From: Pseudoduganella namucuonensis
GTDB lineage: Bacteria; Pseudomonadota; Gammaproteobacteria; Burkholderiales; Burkholderiaceae_D
NCBI RefSeq assembly: GCF_900116645.1
Contig: NZ_FPBO01000012.1
Span: 144,804 to 208,803, forward strand
Direction: 5' to 3'
Length of the DNA stretch: 64,000 nt
Shown: piece after piece, positions 1-10,089 of the stretch
Layout of the letters: every line of letters begins with the position of its first letter
Numbering within the stretch: the stretch's first letter is position 1
The notes under the pieces: generated by a model
Told to the model about the DNA's origin: nothing
The model's input: only the letters and a program-made list of their open reading frames with translations
Database searches by the model: none
Translations under genes and position numbers: made by a program

Positions 1-990
1 CACCAGCGCCACCAGCGCCAGGCCGACCAGCGCGAGGCGGTTGCGCAGCGCGGCGGCCGGCGCCGTCACCTCGTCCACGACGGCCTCGCCCACCACCACC
101 ATGTCCCAGCTCTTGATATGGTCGTAGGCGGCGATGCGTTCCCGGCCGTCCAGCGTGTAGCGCGCCACGCCCTGCTTGCGCTCCAGCATGCCGCGGATGT
201 ATTCGCCGCCCGCGTCGTCCTTGGCGGCCAGAGCGTTCCGCCCCTCCGCCTGGGCGTGGATCAGCAGTTTGCCCAGGTCCTTGCCGGCGCGCGCCTCCAG
301 CGCGAAGTAGTGGCCGGTCTCGCCCAGCTTGAGGCCCTTGATCTTGTTCTTCAGCGACAGCAGCGACTCGTCGAAGCCGACGCCGACATACAGGATGCCG
401 ATCACCTGCCCGGCGGCGTTCCTGATCGGCTCGTAATTGGTCATGTACATGCCGCCGAACAGGCTGGCGGGACCGGCGTAGGTCTGCCCTTCCAGCACCT
501 TGCGGTAGCCGGGGTGCGCATGGTCGAGCTTGGTGCCGATGGCGCGCTCGCCGTTTTCCTTCTTGTGCGAGGTGGTGACGCGCACGAAATCGTCGCCGCG
601 CCGCACGAACACGGTCGCGTACACGCCCGTCAGCCGGGTGAAGTCGTCCGGCACGCTGAAATCGAGGTTGAGCATCTTGCCGCTGCTGAGCGCCGGCGCG
701 CTTTCGGCGCCGACCTTGACCATGTTGCCGGCATCGATCGTGAAGCCATCCGGGAATTTGCTCTTGAACAACTTGGCGTACACCGTCACCTGCTTGCGCA
801 GGTCGGCGTCCACGATGCCCACCGTGTCGGACAGCATACGGGTCTTGTCGCCGACCTCGCGCGCGGCCTCCGCCTCGGCCAGGCGCGACACGCCCGCCTC
901 GACCAGCACCACAAACGCCAGGAACACCGCGCTCACAATGCCGAACGCCGCCGCCGACACCTTGCTGCCTATACTCCAGTCTCGCCACAT
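1..990 (-). CDS. Methyl-accepting chemotaxis protein, N-terminal part (Cache sensor), cut by window edge
   Basis: Reading the minus strand from the ATG at 990 gives 330 codons without a stop, so the gene runs off the left edge. The product starts MWRDWSIGSKVSAAAFGIV, a short cytoplasmic lead and a first membrane helix (about residues 8-30). About 280 residues of periplasmic domain follow, with Cache-domain hallmarks such as GGMYMTNYEPIRN, VIGILYVGVGFDESL and LKLGETGHYFALEA. A second hydrophobic stretch begins at the edge (LALVGLALVALV). This is the sensor half of a chemoreceptor that binds a small extracellular ligand; the HAMP and signalling domains should lie outside the window. Ligand unknown. 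A diguanylate cyclase or kinase with the same sensor cannot be excluded because the output domain is not seen. Confidence 0.8.
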   Translation of the reverse strand, partial: MWRDWSIGSKVSAAAFGIVSAVFLAFVVLVEAGVSRLAEAEAAREVGDKTRMLSDTVGIVDADLRKQVTVYAKLFKSKFPDGFTIDAGNMVKVGAESAPALSSGKMLNLDFSVPDDFTRLTGVYATVFVRRGDDFVRVTTSHKKENGERAIGTKLDHAHPGYRKVLEGQTYAGPASLFGGMYMTNYEPIRNAAGQVIGILYVGVGFDESLLSLKNKIKGLKLGETGHYFALEARAGKDLGKLLIHAQAEGRNALAAKDDAGGEYIRGMLERKQGVARYTLDGRERIAAYDHIKSWDMVVVGEAVVDEVTAPAAALRNRLALVGLALVALV

Positions 991-1115
991 GATCATCCCC
1001 TCGCTCGCGGTTAATCGAAATCAGGATCGGAAGCTTACGAACCATCGCGAAGCGTAGCATGCAGGCAATACTTTAATAACGGCAACATGGCCCGGATTAG
1101 GCGTTCATCAAAGAA

Positions 1116-1147
1116 AACGGCCCGGACGCGCAAGCGAACGGGCCGTT
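1116..1147 (-). terminator. Rho-independent terminator of the ilvBNC operon
   Basis: On the minus strand the arms AACGGCCCG and CGGGCCGTT pair perfectly (9 bp) around a 14-nt loop and are followed by a T-rich run (TTCTTT). It lies 45 nt after the ilvC stop codon and before the chemoreceptor gene, so it probably ends the ilv transcript. Confidence 0.75.
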
Positions 1148-1191
1148 CTTGACGGAATGGCTTGCGCCATCCCGCGTCGTGGAGCGACTGC

Positions 1192-2769
<1,578 letters not shown>

Positions 2770-2770
<1 letters not shown>

Positions 2771-4497
2771 TACAGATCCTCCGAACCCAGCAGCATTTCG
2801 GAGAGGCCCTTGCCCGCCTTCACCATCGGCCACACGTTCTCACTCTGGTCGGTGATGAAATTCATGAACACCAGCCTGTCCTTCATCGCGAACGCGTCGC
2901 GCATCGCGCCGTCCACGTCGCCCGGTTTCTCGATGCGCATGCCGACGTGGCCATAGGCCTCGGCCAGCTTCTCGAAGTCCGGCAGCGAATCCATGTAGGA
3001 CTCGGAGTAGCGCGAACCGTAGTCGATCTGCTGCCACTGGCGCACCATGCCCAGGAAACGGTTGTTCAGCAGAATGATCTTCGGCGTCAGGTGGTACTGT
3101 TTGCAGGTCGCCAGTTCCTGGATGTTCATCTGGATCGAGCCCTCGCCGGTGATGCAGGCGACGGTCGAGCCGGGATTGGCCATCTGCACGCCCATGGCGT
3201 ACGGCAGGCCGACACCCATGGTGCCCAGGCCGCCGGAGTTGCACCAGCGGCGCGGCTTGTCGAACGGATAGTACTGGGCGGCCCACATCTGGTGCTGGCC
3301 GACGTCGGAGGTGACGTAGGCGTCGCCCTTGGTCACGTCCCACAGGCTCTGCACCACTTGCTGCGGCTTGATCACCAGGTCCGACTTGGCGTATTTCAGG
3401 CAGTCGCGGCCGCGCCATTCGTTGATCTGCGCCCACCAGTTCTTCAGCGCGGGGGCGTTCGGCTTGGCCTCGGCCGCGTCCAGCTGGGCCAGGAACTCGA
3501 CCAGCACGTCCTTGACGTTGCCGACGATAGGGATGTCGACCTTGACGCGCTTGGAGATCGACGAGGGGTCGATGTCCACGTGGATGATCTTGCGCGGATT
3601 GGTGGCGAAGTGTTTCGGGTTGCCGATCACGCGGTCGTCGAAGCGGGCGCCGATGGCGATCAGGACGTCGCAGTTCTGCATCGCCATGTTCGCCTCGTAG
3701 GTGCCGTGCATGCCGGGCATGCCGACGAACTTCTCGTCGGAGGCGCGGTAGGCGCCCAGGCCCATCAGCGTGTTGGTGACCGGGAAGCCCAGCTTGTCCA
3801 CCAGCTTGTTCAGTTCCGGCGAGGCGTTCGCCAGGATCACGCCGCCGCCGGTGTAGATCATCGGGCGTTCGGCTTGCAGCAGCAGTTGCACCGCCTTGCG
3901 GATCTGGCCCGAGTGGCCCTTGTCCACCGGACGATAGGAACGCATCTCCACCTCTTTCGGGTAGGAGAACACGGTCTTGTGCATGCTGATGTCTTTGGGG
4001 ATATCGACCAGCACGGGGCCGGGACGGCCGGTGCGGGCGATGAAGAATGCCTTCTTCATGGTGTCCGCCAGGTCCTTCACGTCCTTGACCAGGAAGTTGT
4101 GCTTGACCACCGGGCGGGTGATGCCCACGGTGTCGCATTCCTGGAAGGCGTCCTGGCCGATGGCGTGGCTGGGCACCTGGCCCGAGATCACGACCATGGG
4201 GATGGAATCCATGTAGGCGGTGGACAGGCCGGTCACGGCGTTCGTCACGCCAGGTCCGGAGGTCACCAGGGCGACGCCGACTTTGTTCGAGCTGCGCGAG
4301 TACGCGTCGGCGGCGTGGATCGCGGCCTGCTCGTGGCGCACCAGAATGTGCTGGAACTTGTCCTGATTGAAGATGGCGTCGTAGATGTACAGCACCGCGC
4401 CGCCTGGGTAGCCAAAGACGTGTTCGACACCTTCTTCAGCGAGACAGCGCACGACGATTTCTGCGCCCGTGATGGGTGCATTGGCTTCGGTGTTCAT
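2770..4497 (-). CDS. ilvB: Acetolactate synthase, large catalytic subunit
   Basis: Thiamine-diphosphate enzyme that condenses pyruvate with pyruvate or 2-ketobutyrate, the first committed step to valine/leucine and isoleucine. The 575-residue product has the N-terminal pyrimidine-binding domain with GYPGGAVL and the catalytic Glu56 in RHEQAAIHAADAYSR, a central FAD-type domain (GARFDDRVIG), and the C-terminal diphosphate-binding motif in the form GEGSIQMNIQEL; Glu here in place of the commoner Asp is, as I recall, also seen in other betaproteobacteria. The start is supported by AGGA 7 nt upstream. First gene of ilvBNC; a 477-nt gap separates it from the divergent sigma-factor gene. Confidence 0.97.
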
Positions 4498-4974
4498 GAA
4501 ACATTCCTTTCAAGGTCCATAGGAGATTGATCGGATGCTCTTGCCTGGCGAAGTGTGCGTTGCGTGACAGGTCTCCTGGCGTCCCTTCTTTCTGCGGGCA
4601 CGGCGTTCGTTCCCTGAGCCATAGATCAGGTGCAAAACGTCGCTAAGCGCAACTCGTTCGGCCGGAGTGTCTGTCGCGGATATGCATACTTCTCGCGCTT
4701 GTGGCACGGGTTAGAGCAAACTGCTGACAAATGAAAGCGGGACTCACCGTTGGCGGCGTTGTGTGCCTGCCGGGTAAGACCATAGACTTCGTGGTGTGCG
4801 AAGCGTTCCATACGGTACTACGCCTGATGATTTTGATCAAGGAAAATGTTGAAATAAGCGCGCTTTTCGTGCCAAACTGGCGCGTTTCATTGCCCGATTC
4901 CGTTAAAAACATGCAAGAAGGTGCATTTTTTGCTAGGATGCCGCCTGTTTATCCCCCGGCAGCACTCCCCACGC
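4498..4974. promoter_or_regulatory. Divergent control region between ilvB and the sigma-factor gene
   Basis: A 477-nt stretch with no convincing gene; short ORFs here do not resemble proteins and show no run of Ile/Leu/Val codons, so I see no attenuator leader peptide. It must hold promoters for both directions. An FNR/ANR-like dyad (TTGAT, four bases, ATCAT on the minus strand) lies at 4827-4840. TGCTAGGAT at 4931-4939 could be an extended -10 for the sigma gene, but I find no matching -35. Confidence 0.4.
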
Positions 4975-5544
4975 ATGGCAACAGACAAAGAATTATCGGA
5001 CTTCCTCGAAAACGTCGAGCGGCGGGCTTATAAACAGGCCGTCTACGCGGTGCGCAAGGAGGAAAGCGCGCTCGACATCGTGCAGGACGCGATGATCAAA
5101 CTGGCCGAGAAATACGGCGACAAGCCGGCCGCCGAGCTGCCCATGCTGTTCCAGCGCATCCTGCAAACCACCATCCTCGATTATTTCCGCCGCGAAAAGG
5201 TCCGCACCACCTGGGTCAGCTTGTTCTCAGGCATGGCCCCGGCGGGGGACGAGCACGAGGACTTTGATATACTCGAATCCTACGAGGCCGAGCACGGTTC
5301 CCAGGCGGCGGAATCGAGCGCGGACAAGGTGGAACGGATGCAGGTGCTCAACGCGATCGATGCCGAAGTACAAAAACTGCCGGCGCGTCAACGGGAAGCG
5401 TTCCTTATGCGTTACTTACATGATTTGGATGTGGCTGAAACCGCCGAAGCGATGGGATGCTCCGAAGGGAGCGTGAAAACGCATTGCTCGAGGGCGACTC
5501 ACACGCTGGCCGAGGCGCTGAAAGCCAAGGGAATTAAATTATGA
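4975..5544 (+). CDS. Sigma-70 family RNA polymerase sigma factor (ECF/RpoE-like)
   Basis: A 189-residue alternative sigma factor. Region 2 is around residues 15-75 (AYKQAVYAVRKEESALDIVQ, then LFQRILQTTILDYFRREK). An acidic linker of about 45 residues follows, then region 4 (QKLPARQREAFLMRYLHDLD with the helix-turn-helix VAETAEAMGCSEGSVKTHCS). The start MATDKELSDFLENVERR is chosen because family members start near it and the upstream residues look non-coding; no strong ribosome site is visible. The stop overlaps the next start (ATGA). The downstream membrane protein may act as anti-sigma, but that is inference. The same four-gene cluster beside ilvBNC recurs, as I recall, in related betaproteobacteria. 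Confidence 0.9.
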   Translation: MATDKELSDFLENVERRAYKQAVYAVRKEESALDIVQDAMIKLAEKYGDKPAAELPMLFQRILQTTILDYFRREKVRTTWVSLFSGMAPAGDEHEDFDILESYEAEHGSQAAESSADKVERMQVLNAIDAEVQKLPARQREAFLMRYLHDLDVAETAEAMGCSEGSVKTHCSRATHTLAEALKAKGIKL

Positions 5545-5942
5545 ACACCGAAGATCTCAATTTCGCTTACCGGGTGCGCCACGCGCTCAACGAAAAGCTG
5601 GACGAGTTGCCGGCCTCGACCACCGACCGTCTGGCCGCCGCGCGCCAGGCCGCCATGGCGCGCAAGAAGGCGCACGTGCCCGTGCGCGTCACGCAGTCCG
5701 AACTGGCCACGGCCGGCGCGGGCGGCTTCTTCTCGTCCCCGTTCAACTGGCTGGGCCGCATGAGCGTGGCCGTGCCGCTGCTGGTGCTGGGCGTCGGCAT
5801 GGTCGGCCTGTACCAATACGAGGAACAGCAACGCATCGCCGAACTGGCCGAGCTGGACGCGGCGGTGCTGTCGGACGAACTGCCGCTGTCGGCCTACCTG
5901 GACAACGGCTTCAACGCCTATCTGGAAAGCAGCGAGCAATAA
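5541..5942 (+). CDS. DUF3619 family single-pass membrane protein, possible anti-sigma
   Basis: A 133-residue protein with a soluble N-terminal half (NTEDLNFAYRVRHALNEKLD, a helical segment rich in basic residues), one membrane helix (about residues 74-93, MSVAVPLLVLGVGMVGLYQY) and a short acidic outer tail (AVLSDELPLSAYLDNGFNAY). The topology, N-in helix with one membrane segment encoded just after a sigma factor and overlapping it by 4 nt, is that of many anti-sigma factors. The family is named DUF3619 from memory; its function is unproven. Confidence 0.85.
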   Translation: MNTEDLNFAYRVRHALNEKLDELPASTTDRLAAARQAAMARKKAHVPVRVTQSELATAGAGGFFSSPFNWLGRMSVAVPLLVLGVGMVGLYQYEEQQRIAELAELDAAVLSDELPLSAYLDNGFNAYLESSEQ

Positions 5943-5944
5943 GG

Positions 5945-6859
5945 ATGGCGCGGATCAGCGTTCGAACCCTCACCCAGGCAATACGCGGCGTCGCGCTCCT
6001 CGCCATCGTCACCGCCAACGGCGGCGTTGGCGCGCAGACCGCCGCGCCGGCCGCCGCCGCCCAGCCTTCCGCGAGCCAGCCTCCCGCCCTCCCCGCCCCG
6101 GCCGCCGCGCCCGCCCAGCAGCCCGCCGCCCCCGCGGCGATCATGCCGGCGCCGGCCAAGCCCGCGGCGGCGACCGGCAAGCCCGTCGTGGCGCCCATCG
6201 CCATGGAAAAACCCCTGTGGAAAGACCTGACGCCCGCCCAGCAGCGCGCGCTGGAACCGCTGGCGGAAGAGTGGAACAAGCTGGAAGGCATGCGCAAGCA
6301 GAAGTGGATGGAGATCGCCAACCGCTTCGCGTCCATGAAGCCGGATGAGCAGGCGCGGGTGCACGAGCGCATGCGCGACTGGATCAAGCTGACCCCGGAC
6401 CAGCGCCGCATGGTGCGCGAAAACTACGCCCGCTCGCAAAAGATCACCCCGGGCCAGAAAACGGCGCAGTGGGAGCAGTACCAGCAGCTGCCGGAGGACA
6501 AGAAGAAGCAACTGGCCGACAAGGCGCCCAAGAAGCAGGTCGTCAATCCGCCGACGCCCACGCAGAGCAAGATCCAGACGGTGCAGCCGGTGAAGCGCCA
6601 GCCCACGCCGGCCGGCGCGCCCGCGCCGGGTGCGCTCGCTCCGGGCGGCGCGGCGCCATTGCCGGCCGCCGGCCAGCCCGGCGCCGCCGTTCCCGGCCTG
6701 CCGGCCCCCGCCCCAACCTTGCCGGCGGCGGGTGCGCCAGCCGCCGGCGTCCCCGGCGCCGGCGCCGCGCCAACCGCCACCGTGCCGGCCACCGGCTCGC
6801 CGGCCGCGCCGGCCGCGCCGGCCAACAGCCCACAGCCGCCGGCCAGCAATGTCAAATAG
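5945..6859 (+). CDS. DUF3106 domain protein, secreted, Pro/Ala-rich
   Basis: A 304-residue exported protein. The signal peptide is near residues 1-30 (RGVALLAIVTANGGVGAQ). A Pro/Ala-rich spacer follows, then a charged helical core (about residues 88-180) with the repeated pattern PLWKDLTPAQQRALEPLAEEW, RMRDWIKLTPDQRRMVRENY that defines DUF3106. The last third is low-complexity Ala/Pro/Gly (LPAAGAPAAGVPGAGAAPT). It begins 2 nt after the DUF3619 stop, in one operon with the sigma factor. The core resembles periplasmic envelope-stress repressors of the LTxxQ type only in general character. Confidence 0.85.
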   Translation: MARISVRTLTQAIRGVALLAIVTANGGVGAQTAAPAAAAQPSASQPPALPAPAAAPAQQPAAPAAIMPAPAKPAAATGKPVVAPIAMEKPLWKDLTPAQQRALEPLAEEWNKLEGMRKQKWMEIANRFASMKPDEQARVHERMRDWIKLTPDQRRMVRENYARSQKITPGQKTAQWEQYQQLPEDKKKQLADKAPKKQVVNPPTPTQSKIQTVQPVKRQPTPAGAPAPGALAPGGAAPLPAAGQPGAAVPGLPAPAPTLPAAGAPAAGVPGAGAAPTATVPATGSPAAPAAPANSPQPPASNVK

Positions 6860-7478
6860 CACCAGGAACAAAGCAGCACCGGCCCGCTCCACGGCGGTCC
6901 CTGCCGCCGCGAACGCGGTCCCCGCCGCCGCGAACGCGGCCGACACCGCCGCGACCATGGCGGCGGCGCCCTCGCCCACCGTCAAGCGGCGCCTGATCTC
7001 CATGGTCTATGAAATGCTGCTGGCGTTCGCCGCGCTGTTCCTGCCCTTCCTGGTTTTCGAGGTCGCGTCGGGCGCCGCGCACACGCCGCTGGTCGAGCAC
7101 ATGCGGCAGGCGCTGGCCTTCCTGGTGCTGGGCGCCTACTTCATCCATCAATGGACGCGCGAGGGCCAGACGCTGGCCATGCGCACCTGGCGCATCAAAC
7201 TGGTGATGCCCGGCCACGCCTTCGTGCCGCCGAAGATCGCCGCGCTGCGTTACCTGCTGAGCTGGATGTGGGTGCTGCCCGCGCTGGTGGTCAACTACGC
7301 GTTCGGCATCGCGCGCGGCCAGGCGCTGTACGCGATCGCCGCCGGCATCGTCCTGTGGTCGCTGACCGCCTTCCTCAACAAGGACCGCCAATTCCTGCAC
7401 GACAAACTGGCCGGCACCCGCCTGGTCCAGTTGCCCAAGCCCGAGAAAAAGAAGGCCGCCGCGCAGCCGGCCGGCTAA
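6849..7478 (+). CDS. RDD family membrane protein
   Basis: A 209-residue protein that overlaps the end of the previous gene by 11 nt. A 45-residue Ala-rich lead precedes RRLISMVYEMLLAFAALFLP, the Arg-containing first helix typical of RDD proteins. A second helix follows (MRQALAFLVLGAYFIHQW), then MRTWRIKLVMPGH and two more helices (LLSWMWVLPALVVNYAFG, LYAIAAGIVLWSLTAFL), ending with DRQFLHDKLAGTRLVQLP, which carries the family's Asp. The role is unknown; some RDD proteins act in ion transport. Last gene of the sigma operon. Confidence 0.88.
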   Translation: MSNSTRNKAAPARSTAVPAAANAVPAAANAADTAATMAAAPSPTVKRRLISMVYEMLLAFAALFLPFLVFEVASGAAHTPLVEHMRQALAFLVLGAYFIHQWTREGQTLAMRTWRIKLVMPGHAFVPPKIAALRYLLSWMWVLPALVVNYAFGIARGQALYAIAAGIVLWSLTAFLNKDRQFLHDKLAGTRLVQLPKPEKKKAAAQPAG

Positions 7479-7547
7479 GTGCCTACCGTAAGATGCTTCG
7501 CGCCTATATGGTCCAGGCTCATCTGTTGTTAATTTTTCCCTACTTCT

Positions 7548-8207
7548 ATGGCCACTTGTCGAAAATCGCATTGCACCCTGAGGGCTCTGATAGGCGAGAG
7601 CTTCTGCTTTGACCACACCACGGGGCGGAAACCTGCGATAGCGCCCCCGGGAACCTCGGCGGGTGCCAGCGCGCCAACGAGCGCAACAGGAAGCACAACC
7701 CATTCATGGGATTCTTACCGGGGAACATCGACCAGTTCGCCCACCAAGGCGGCCAAGCTGCTGGACCTCTATCCGGCGCTTGCCAAAGCAGCGGGCTTGC
7801 CCGCCGCTGAGAGTTTGGCCGCGATGATAGTGAAGGCTGACCGGCTTCGGCTTGCGGCGGAAGCAAGGTCTGGTCACGGCATGTCTTTTCACGCCAGCAA
7901 GTGCACGGTCAGCGGCGCAACAGCAACGCTCGACGGCGCGGCGCTGGTCAACGCTCATTTCGATAAAAAGAAATCCTCGGTATGTTTTGAAGACCAGGCG
8001 TTCAACGCGGTTCTGGGAAGCTTTACGGGGAAGCATTTAGTTGTTCATCAATCGACAGCGCCATGCCACCATTGCTGTACCGCCTATAAGACTTGGGCGA
8101 GCAAAATTGACGGCGCAATTATCGTCTCGTTCGACAAGGGGTATGACGGGTCAGCCGAGGCAGGCAGGTATGTTTTCTCCAAACTCGGCCCGATTTACTC
8201 CCTATAA
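7548..8207 (+). CDS. Orphan protein with deaminase-like zinc motif (candidate nucleic-acid/nucleotide deaminase or toxin domain)
   Basis: A 219-residue protein of unknown family. The C-terminal half carries CFE at 146-148 followed 24 residues later by PCHHC at 172-176, inside predicted helix-strand-helix segments (DQAFNAVLGSF, KHLVVHQST, TAYKTWASKI, GAIIVSF). A (H/C)xE motif followed by PCxxC is the zinc-binding signature of the cytidine-deaminase fold, including polymorphic-toxin deaminases. Residues 25-65 are Ser/Thr/Pro/Gly-rich, like a linker. Base composition is visibly less GC-rich than in the flanking genes, which suggests transfer. No ribosome site precedes the ATG, so the true start may be further in. 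No immunity gene or toxin-delivery domain is adjacent. The fold call is inference from motif spacing. Confidence 0.5.
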   Translation: MATCRKSHCTLRALIGESFCFDHTTGRKPAIAPPGTSAGASAPTSATGSTTHSWDSYRGTSTSSPTKAAKLLDLYPALAKAAGLPAAESLAAMIVKADRLRLAAEARSGHGMSFHASKCTVSGATATLDGAALVNAHFDKKKSSVCFEDQAFNAVLGSFTGKHLVVHQSTAPCHHCCTAYKTWASKIDGAIIVSFDKGYDGSAEAGRYVFSKLGPIYSL

Positions 8208-8248
8208 AGCCGGTTTCAGCAGATACGCGGGCCCGGCGTCTCGGCTTT
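8206..8248. terminator. Possible bidirectional terminator between convergent genes
   Basis: AAAGCCG and CGGCTTT pair over 7 bp around a 29-nt interior that is itself GC-rich and partly palindromic (GCGGGCCCGGCG). It sits exactly between two convergent genes and reads as A-rich stem base then T-rich exit on either strand. It is weak by length. Confidence 0.35.
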
Positions 8249-8257
8249 CATCCGCGC

Positions 8258-8986
8258 TCAGAAGCGCTCGTACCCCTGCAGGTAGCGCCACTCGCCCACC
8301 GGCAGGCTGGACATGGCGATGCGGCCGATGCGGATGCGCTTCATGGTCACCACCTTCAGGTTCACCATGCGGCACATGTGCTCGACCTGGCCCGGCTTGG
8401 GCGCCTTGATGGCGAAGCGCAGGCGCTTTTCGTTTTGCCAGCTGACCTTGCACGGCGCCAGCGGCTTGCCGTTGTAGGGCAGGCCGTGGTTCAGCAGCGC
8501 CAGGCCGTTGTCGGCGATGGCGCCCTCCACTTCCACGATGATTTCCTGCTCCAGCCCCTCGGACAGTTTGCGCGCGACGCGGAAGTCCTGCGTCAGCACG
8601 ACCAGGCCGCTGGCGCTGGTTTCCAGCGGCGACTCCAGCGTCAGGTTGACCAGGTGGCGCTTGAGGAAGCGCTCCTTGCGCGCGGCCTCCGCCCGGGTGG
8701 CCTCGCTCAGCAGGCCGAACACCGGCGGGCCGTCCTTGTCGATGCCGGCGCTCACGCCCACCGGCTTGTTGAACAGGATGGTGGCGGGCGCGATCTCCAG
8801 CAGGGTGGCGTCCTTGTCCAGCGCCACCGTCTGCTCCGGCGCGACGCGCGCGCCCGGCTCCTCGACGACGACGCCGTCCACGCGCACGAAGGCGCCCTCG
8901 ATATAGATTTCGGCTTCGCGGCGGGAGCACGGGAGCATGTCCGCGACGCGCTTGGCGAGGCGGATGGTGTTGTCTTGTTCTGTCAT
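8258..8986 (-). CDS. S4-domain pseudouridine-synthase-like protein (RsuA/RluB type) with altered catalytic Asp
   Basis: A 242-residue protein with an N-terminal S4 RNA-binding domain (about residues 7-55: RLAKRVADMLPCSRREAEIY, then GAFVRVDGVVV) and a pseudouridine-synthase core (ATILFNKPVGVSAG; LNHGLPYNGKPLAP; GEWRYLQGYERF). RsuA-family enzymes carry the nucleophile in LDxxTSGL; here the segment is LETSASGLVVLTQD, so Glu122 occupies the Asp position and the Thr is Ala. It may bind rRNA without isomerising uridine, or be a divergent RluF-like enzyme. The start ATG overlaps the threonine-aldolase stop (ATGA). Confidence 0.85.
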   Translation of the reverse strand: MTEQDNTIRLAKRVADMLPCSRREAEIYIEGAFVRVDGVVVEEPGARVAPEQTVALDKDATLLEIAPATILFNKPVGVSAGIDKDGPPVFGLLSEATRAEAARKERFLKRHLVNLTLESPLETSASGLVVLTQDFRVARKLSEGLEQEIIVEVEGAIADNGLALLNHGLPYNGKPLAPCKVSWQNEKRLRFAIKAPKPGQVEHMCRMVNLKVVTMKRIRIGRIAMSSLPVGEWRYLQGYERF

Positions 8987-10002
8987 GACTTGCTGATCGT
9001 GGCCGCGAAAACGGCGGCCGTGCGTTCGAGGTCGGCGCGCGACACATCGAGGTGGGTGACGAGGCGCAGGCGCGGCGCCATGGACACGCGGACGCCCCCG
9101 GCCAGCAGCGCGGCGGACAACGCCGCCATCGCCGCCCGCGGCACGTCCACGTAGAGGATGTTGGTTTGCGGGACGCTCACTTGCAGGCCCGGTATCTTCG
9201 CCAGTTCGGCGGCGAGGAAGGCGGCGTTGGCGTGGTCCTCCTCCAGGCGCGCGACGTTGTGCCGCAGCGCGTACAGGCCCGCCGCCGCGAGGCCGCCGGC
9301 CTGGCGCATGCCGCCGCCCAGCATCTTGCGCCAGCGCTTGCCCTGTTCGATCAGGGCGCGCGAGCCGCACAGCACCGAGCCGACCGGCGCGCCCAGGCCC
9401 TTGGACAGGCAGACGGAGACGCTGTCGAATCCCGCCACCGCCTCGCGCAGGGAGACGCCCTGGCGGACGGCCGCGTTGCAGATGCGGGCCCCGTCCAGGT
9501 GGGTGGCGAGGCCGCGCTGGCGGGCGTAGGCGGTGGCCTCGGCCACGTAGCTGGCGGGCAGCACGCGGCCGCCTATGGTGTTCTCCAGCGCCAGCAGTTT
9601 GGTGCGCGCGAAGTGGAAGTCGTCCGGCTTGATCTGCGCGGCGATGTCGGCGACGGCGAGGCTGCCGTCTTCCTGGTTGGCGATGGCTTGCGGCTGGATG
9701 CTGCCCAGCACCGCGGCGCCGCCGCCCTCGTAGCGGTAGGTGTGGGCCTCCTGGCCAACCAGGTACTCGTCGCCGCGGCCGCAATGGGCCAGCAGCGCGA
9801 TCAGGTTGGTCTGGGTGCCGGAGGGGGCGAACAGCGCGGCTTCGAAGCCGAACAGCTCGGCCGCGGTGTCCTGCAGCAGGTTGACGGTGGGGTCGTCGCC
9901 GTAGACGTCGTCGCCCACGTCGGCCGCGCGCATGGCGTCCAGCATGGCGGGGCTGGGGCGGGTCACGGTGTCACTGCGAAGATCGATCCAATGCTGAGTC
10001 AT
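8983..10002 (-). CDS. ltaE: Low-specificity L-threonine aldolase
   Basis: PLP enzyme that cleaves threonine/allo-threonine to glycine and acetaldehyde. The 339-residue product begins MTQHWIDLRSDTVTRPS, the family's N-terminal signature, with VGDDVYGDDPTVN next, then ALFAPSGTQTNL, the HLDGARI motif, and the PLP lysine in VCLSKGLGAPVGSVL. The start is fixed by AGGGG five bases upstream; an in-frame ATG 11 codons earlier lacks such a site. It is followed by, and overlaps, the pseudouridine-synthase-like gene. Confidence 0.95.
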   Translation of the reverse strand: MTQHWIDLRSDTVTRPSPAMLDAMRAADVGDDVYGDDPTVNLLQDTAAELFGFEAALFAPSGTQTNLIALLAHCGRGDEYLVGQEAHTYRYEGGGAAVLGSIQPQAIANQEDGSLAVADIAAQIKPDDFHFARTKLLALENTIGGRVLPASYVAEATAYARQRGLATHLDGARICNAAVRQGVSLREAVAGFDSVSVCLSKGLGAPVGSVLCGSRALIEQGKRWRKMLGGGMRQAGGLAAAGLYALRHNVARLEEDHANAAFLAAELAKIPGLQVSVPQTNILYVDVPRAAMAALSAALLAGGVRVSMAPRLRLVTHLDVSRADLERTAAVFAATISKS

Positions 10003-10040
10003 GGTTGCCCCTTTGCTTGGCCAACCCAGGTGCAAGGGCT

Positions 10041-10067
10041 GGGGTCAGACCCGCGGGGTCCGACCCC
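10041..10067. repeat. Intergenic palindrome of the GGGG(A/T)CAG family, copy 1
   Basis: Arms GGGGTCAGACC (10041-10051) and GGTCCGACCCC (10057-10067) pair with one mismatch around CGCGG. The same 27-nt layout with the same CGCGG centre recurs at 42641. It sits between the end of the methyltransferase gene and the start of ltaE. It could act as a REP-like element or terminator. Confidence 0.75.
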
Positions 10068-10089
10068 GGGTTCTGCCTCTGGTTTTCAG

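Noticed and set aside
4498..4740. Possible ilv attenuator leader peptide
   Set aside because: The minus-strand frames here lack a cluster of Ile/Leu/Val codons and no alternative hairpins with a T run were seen.
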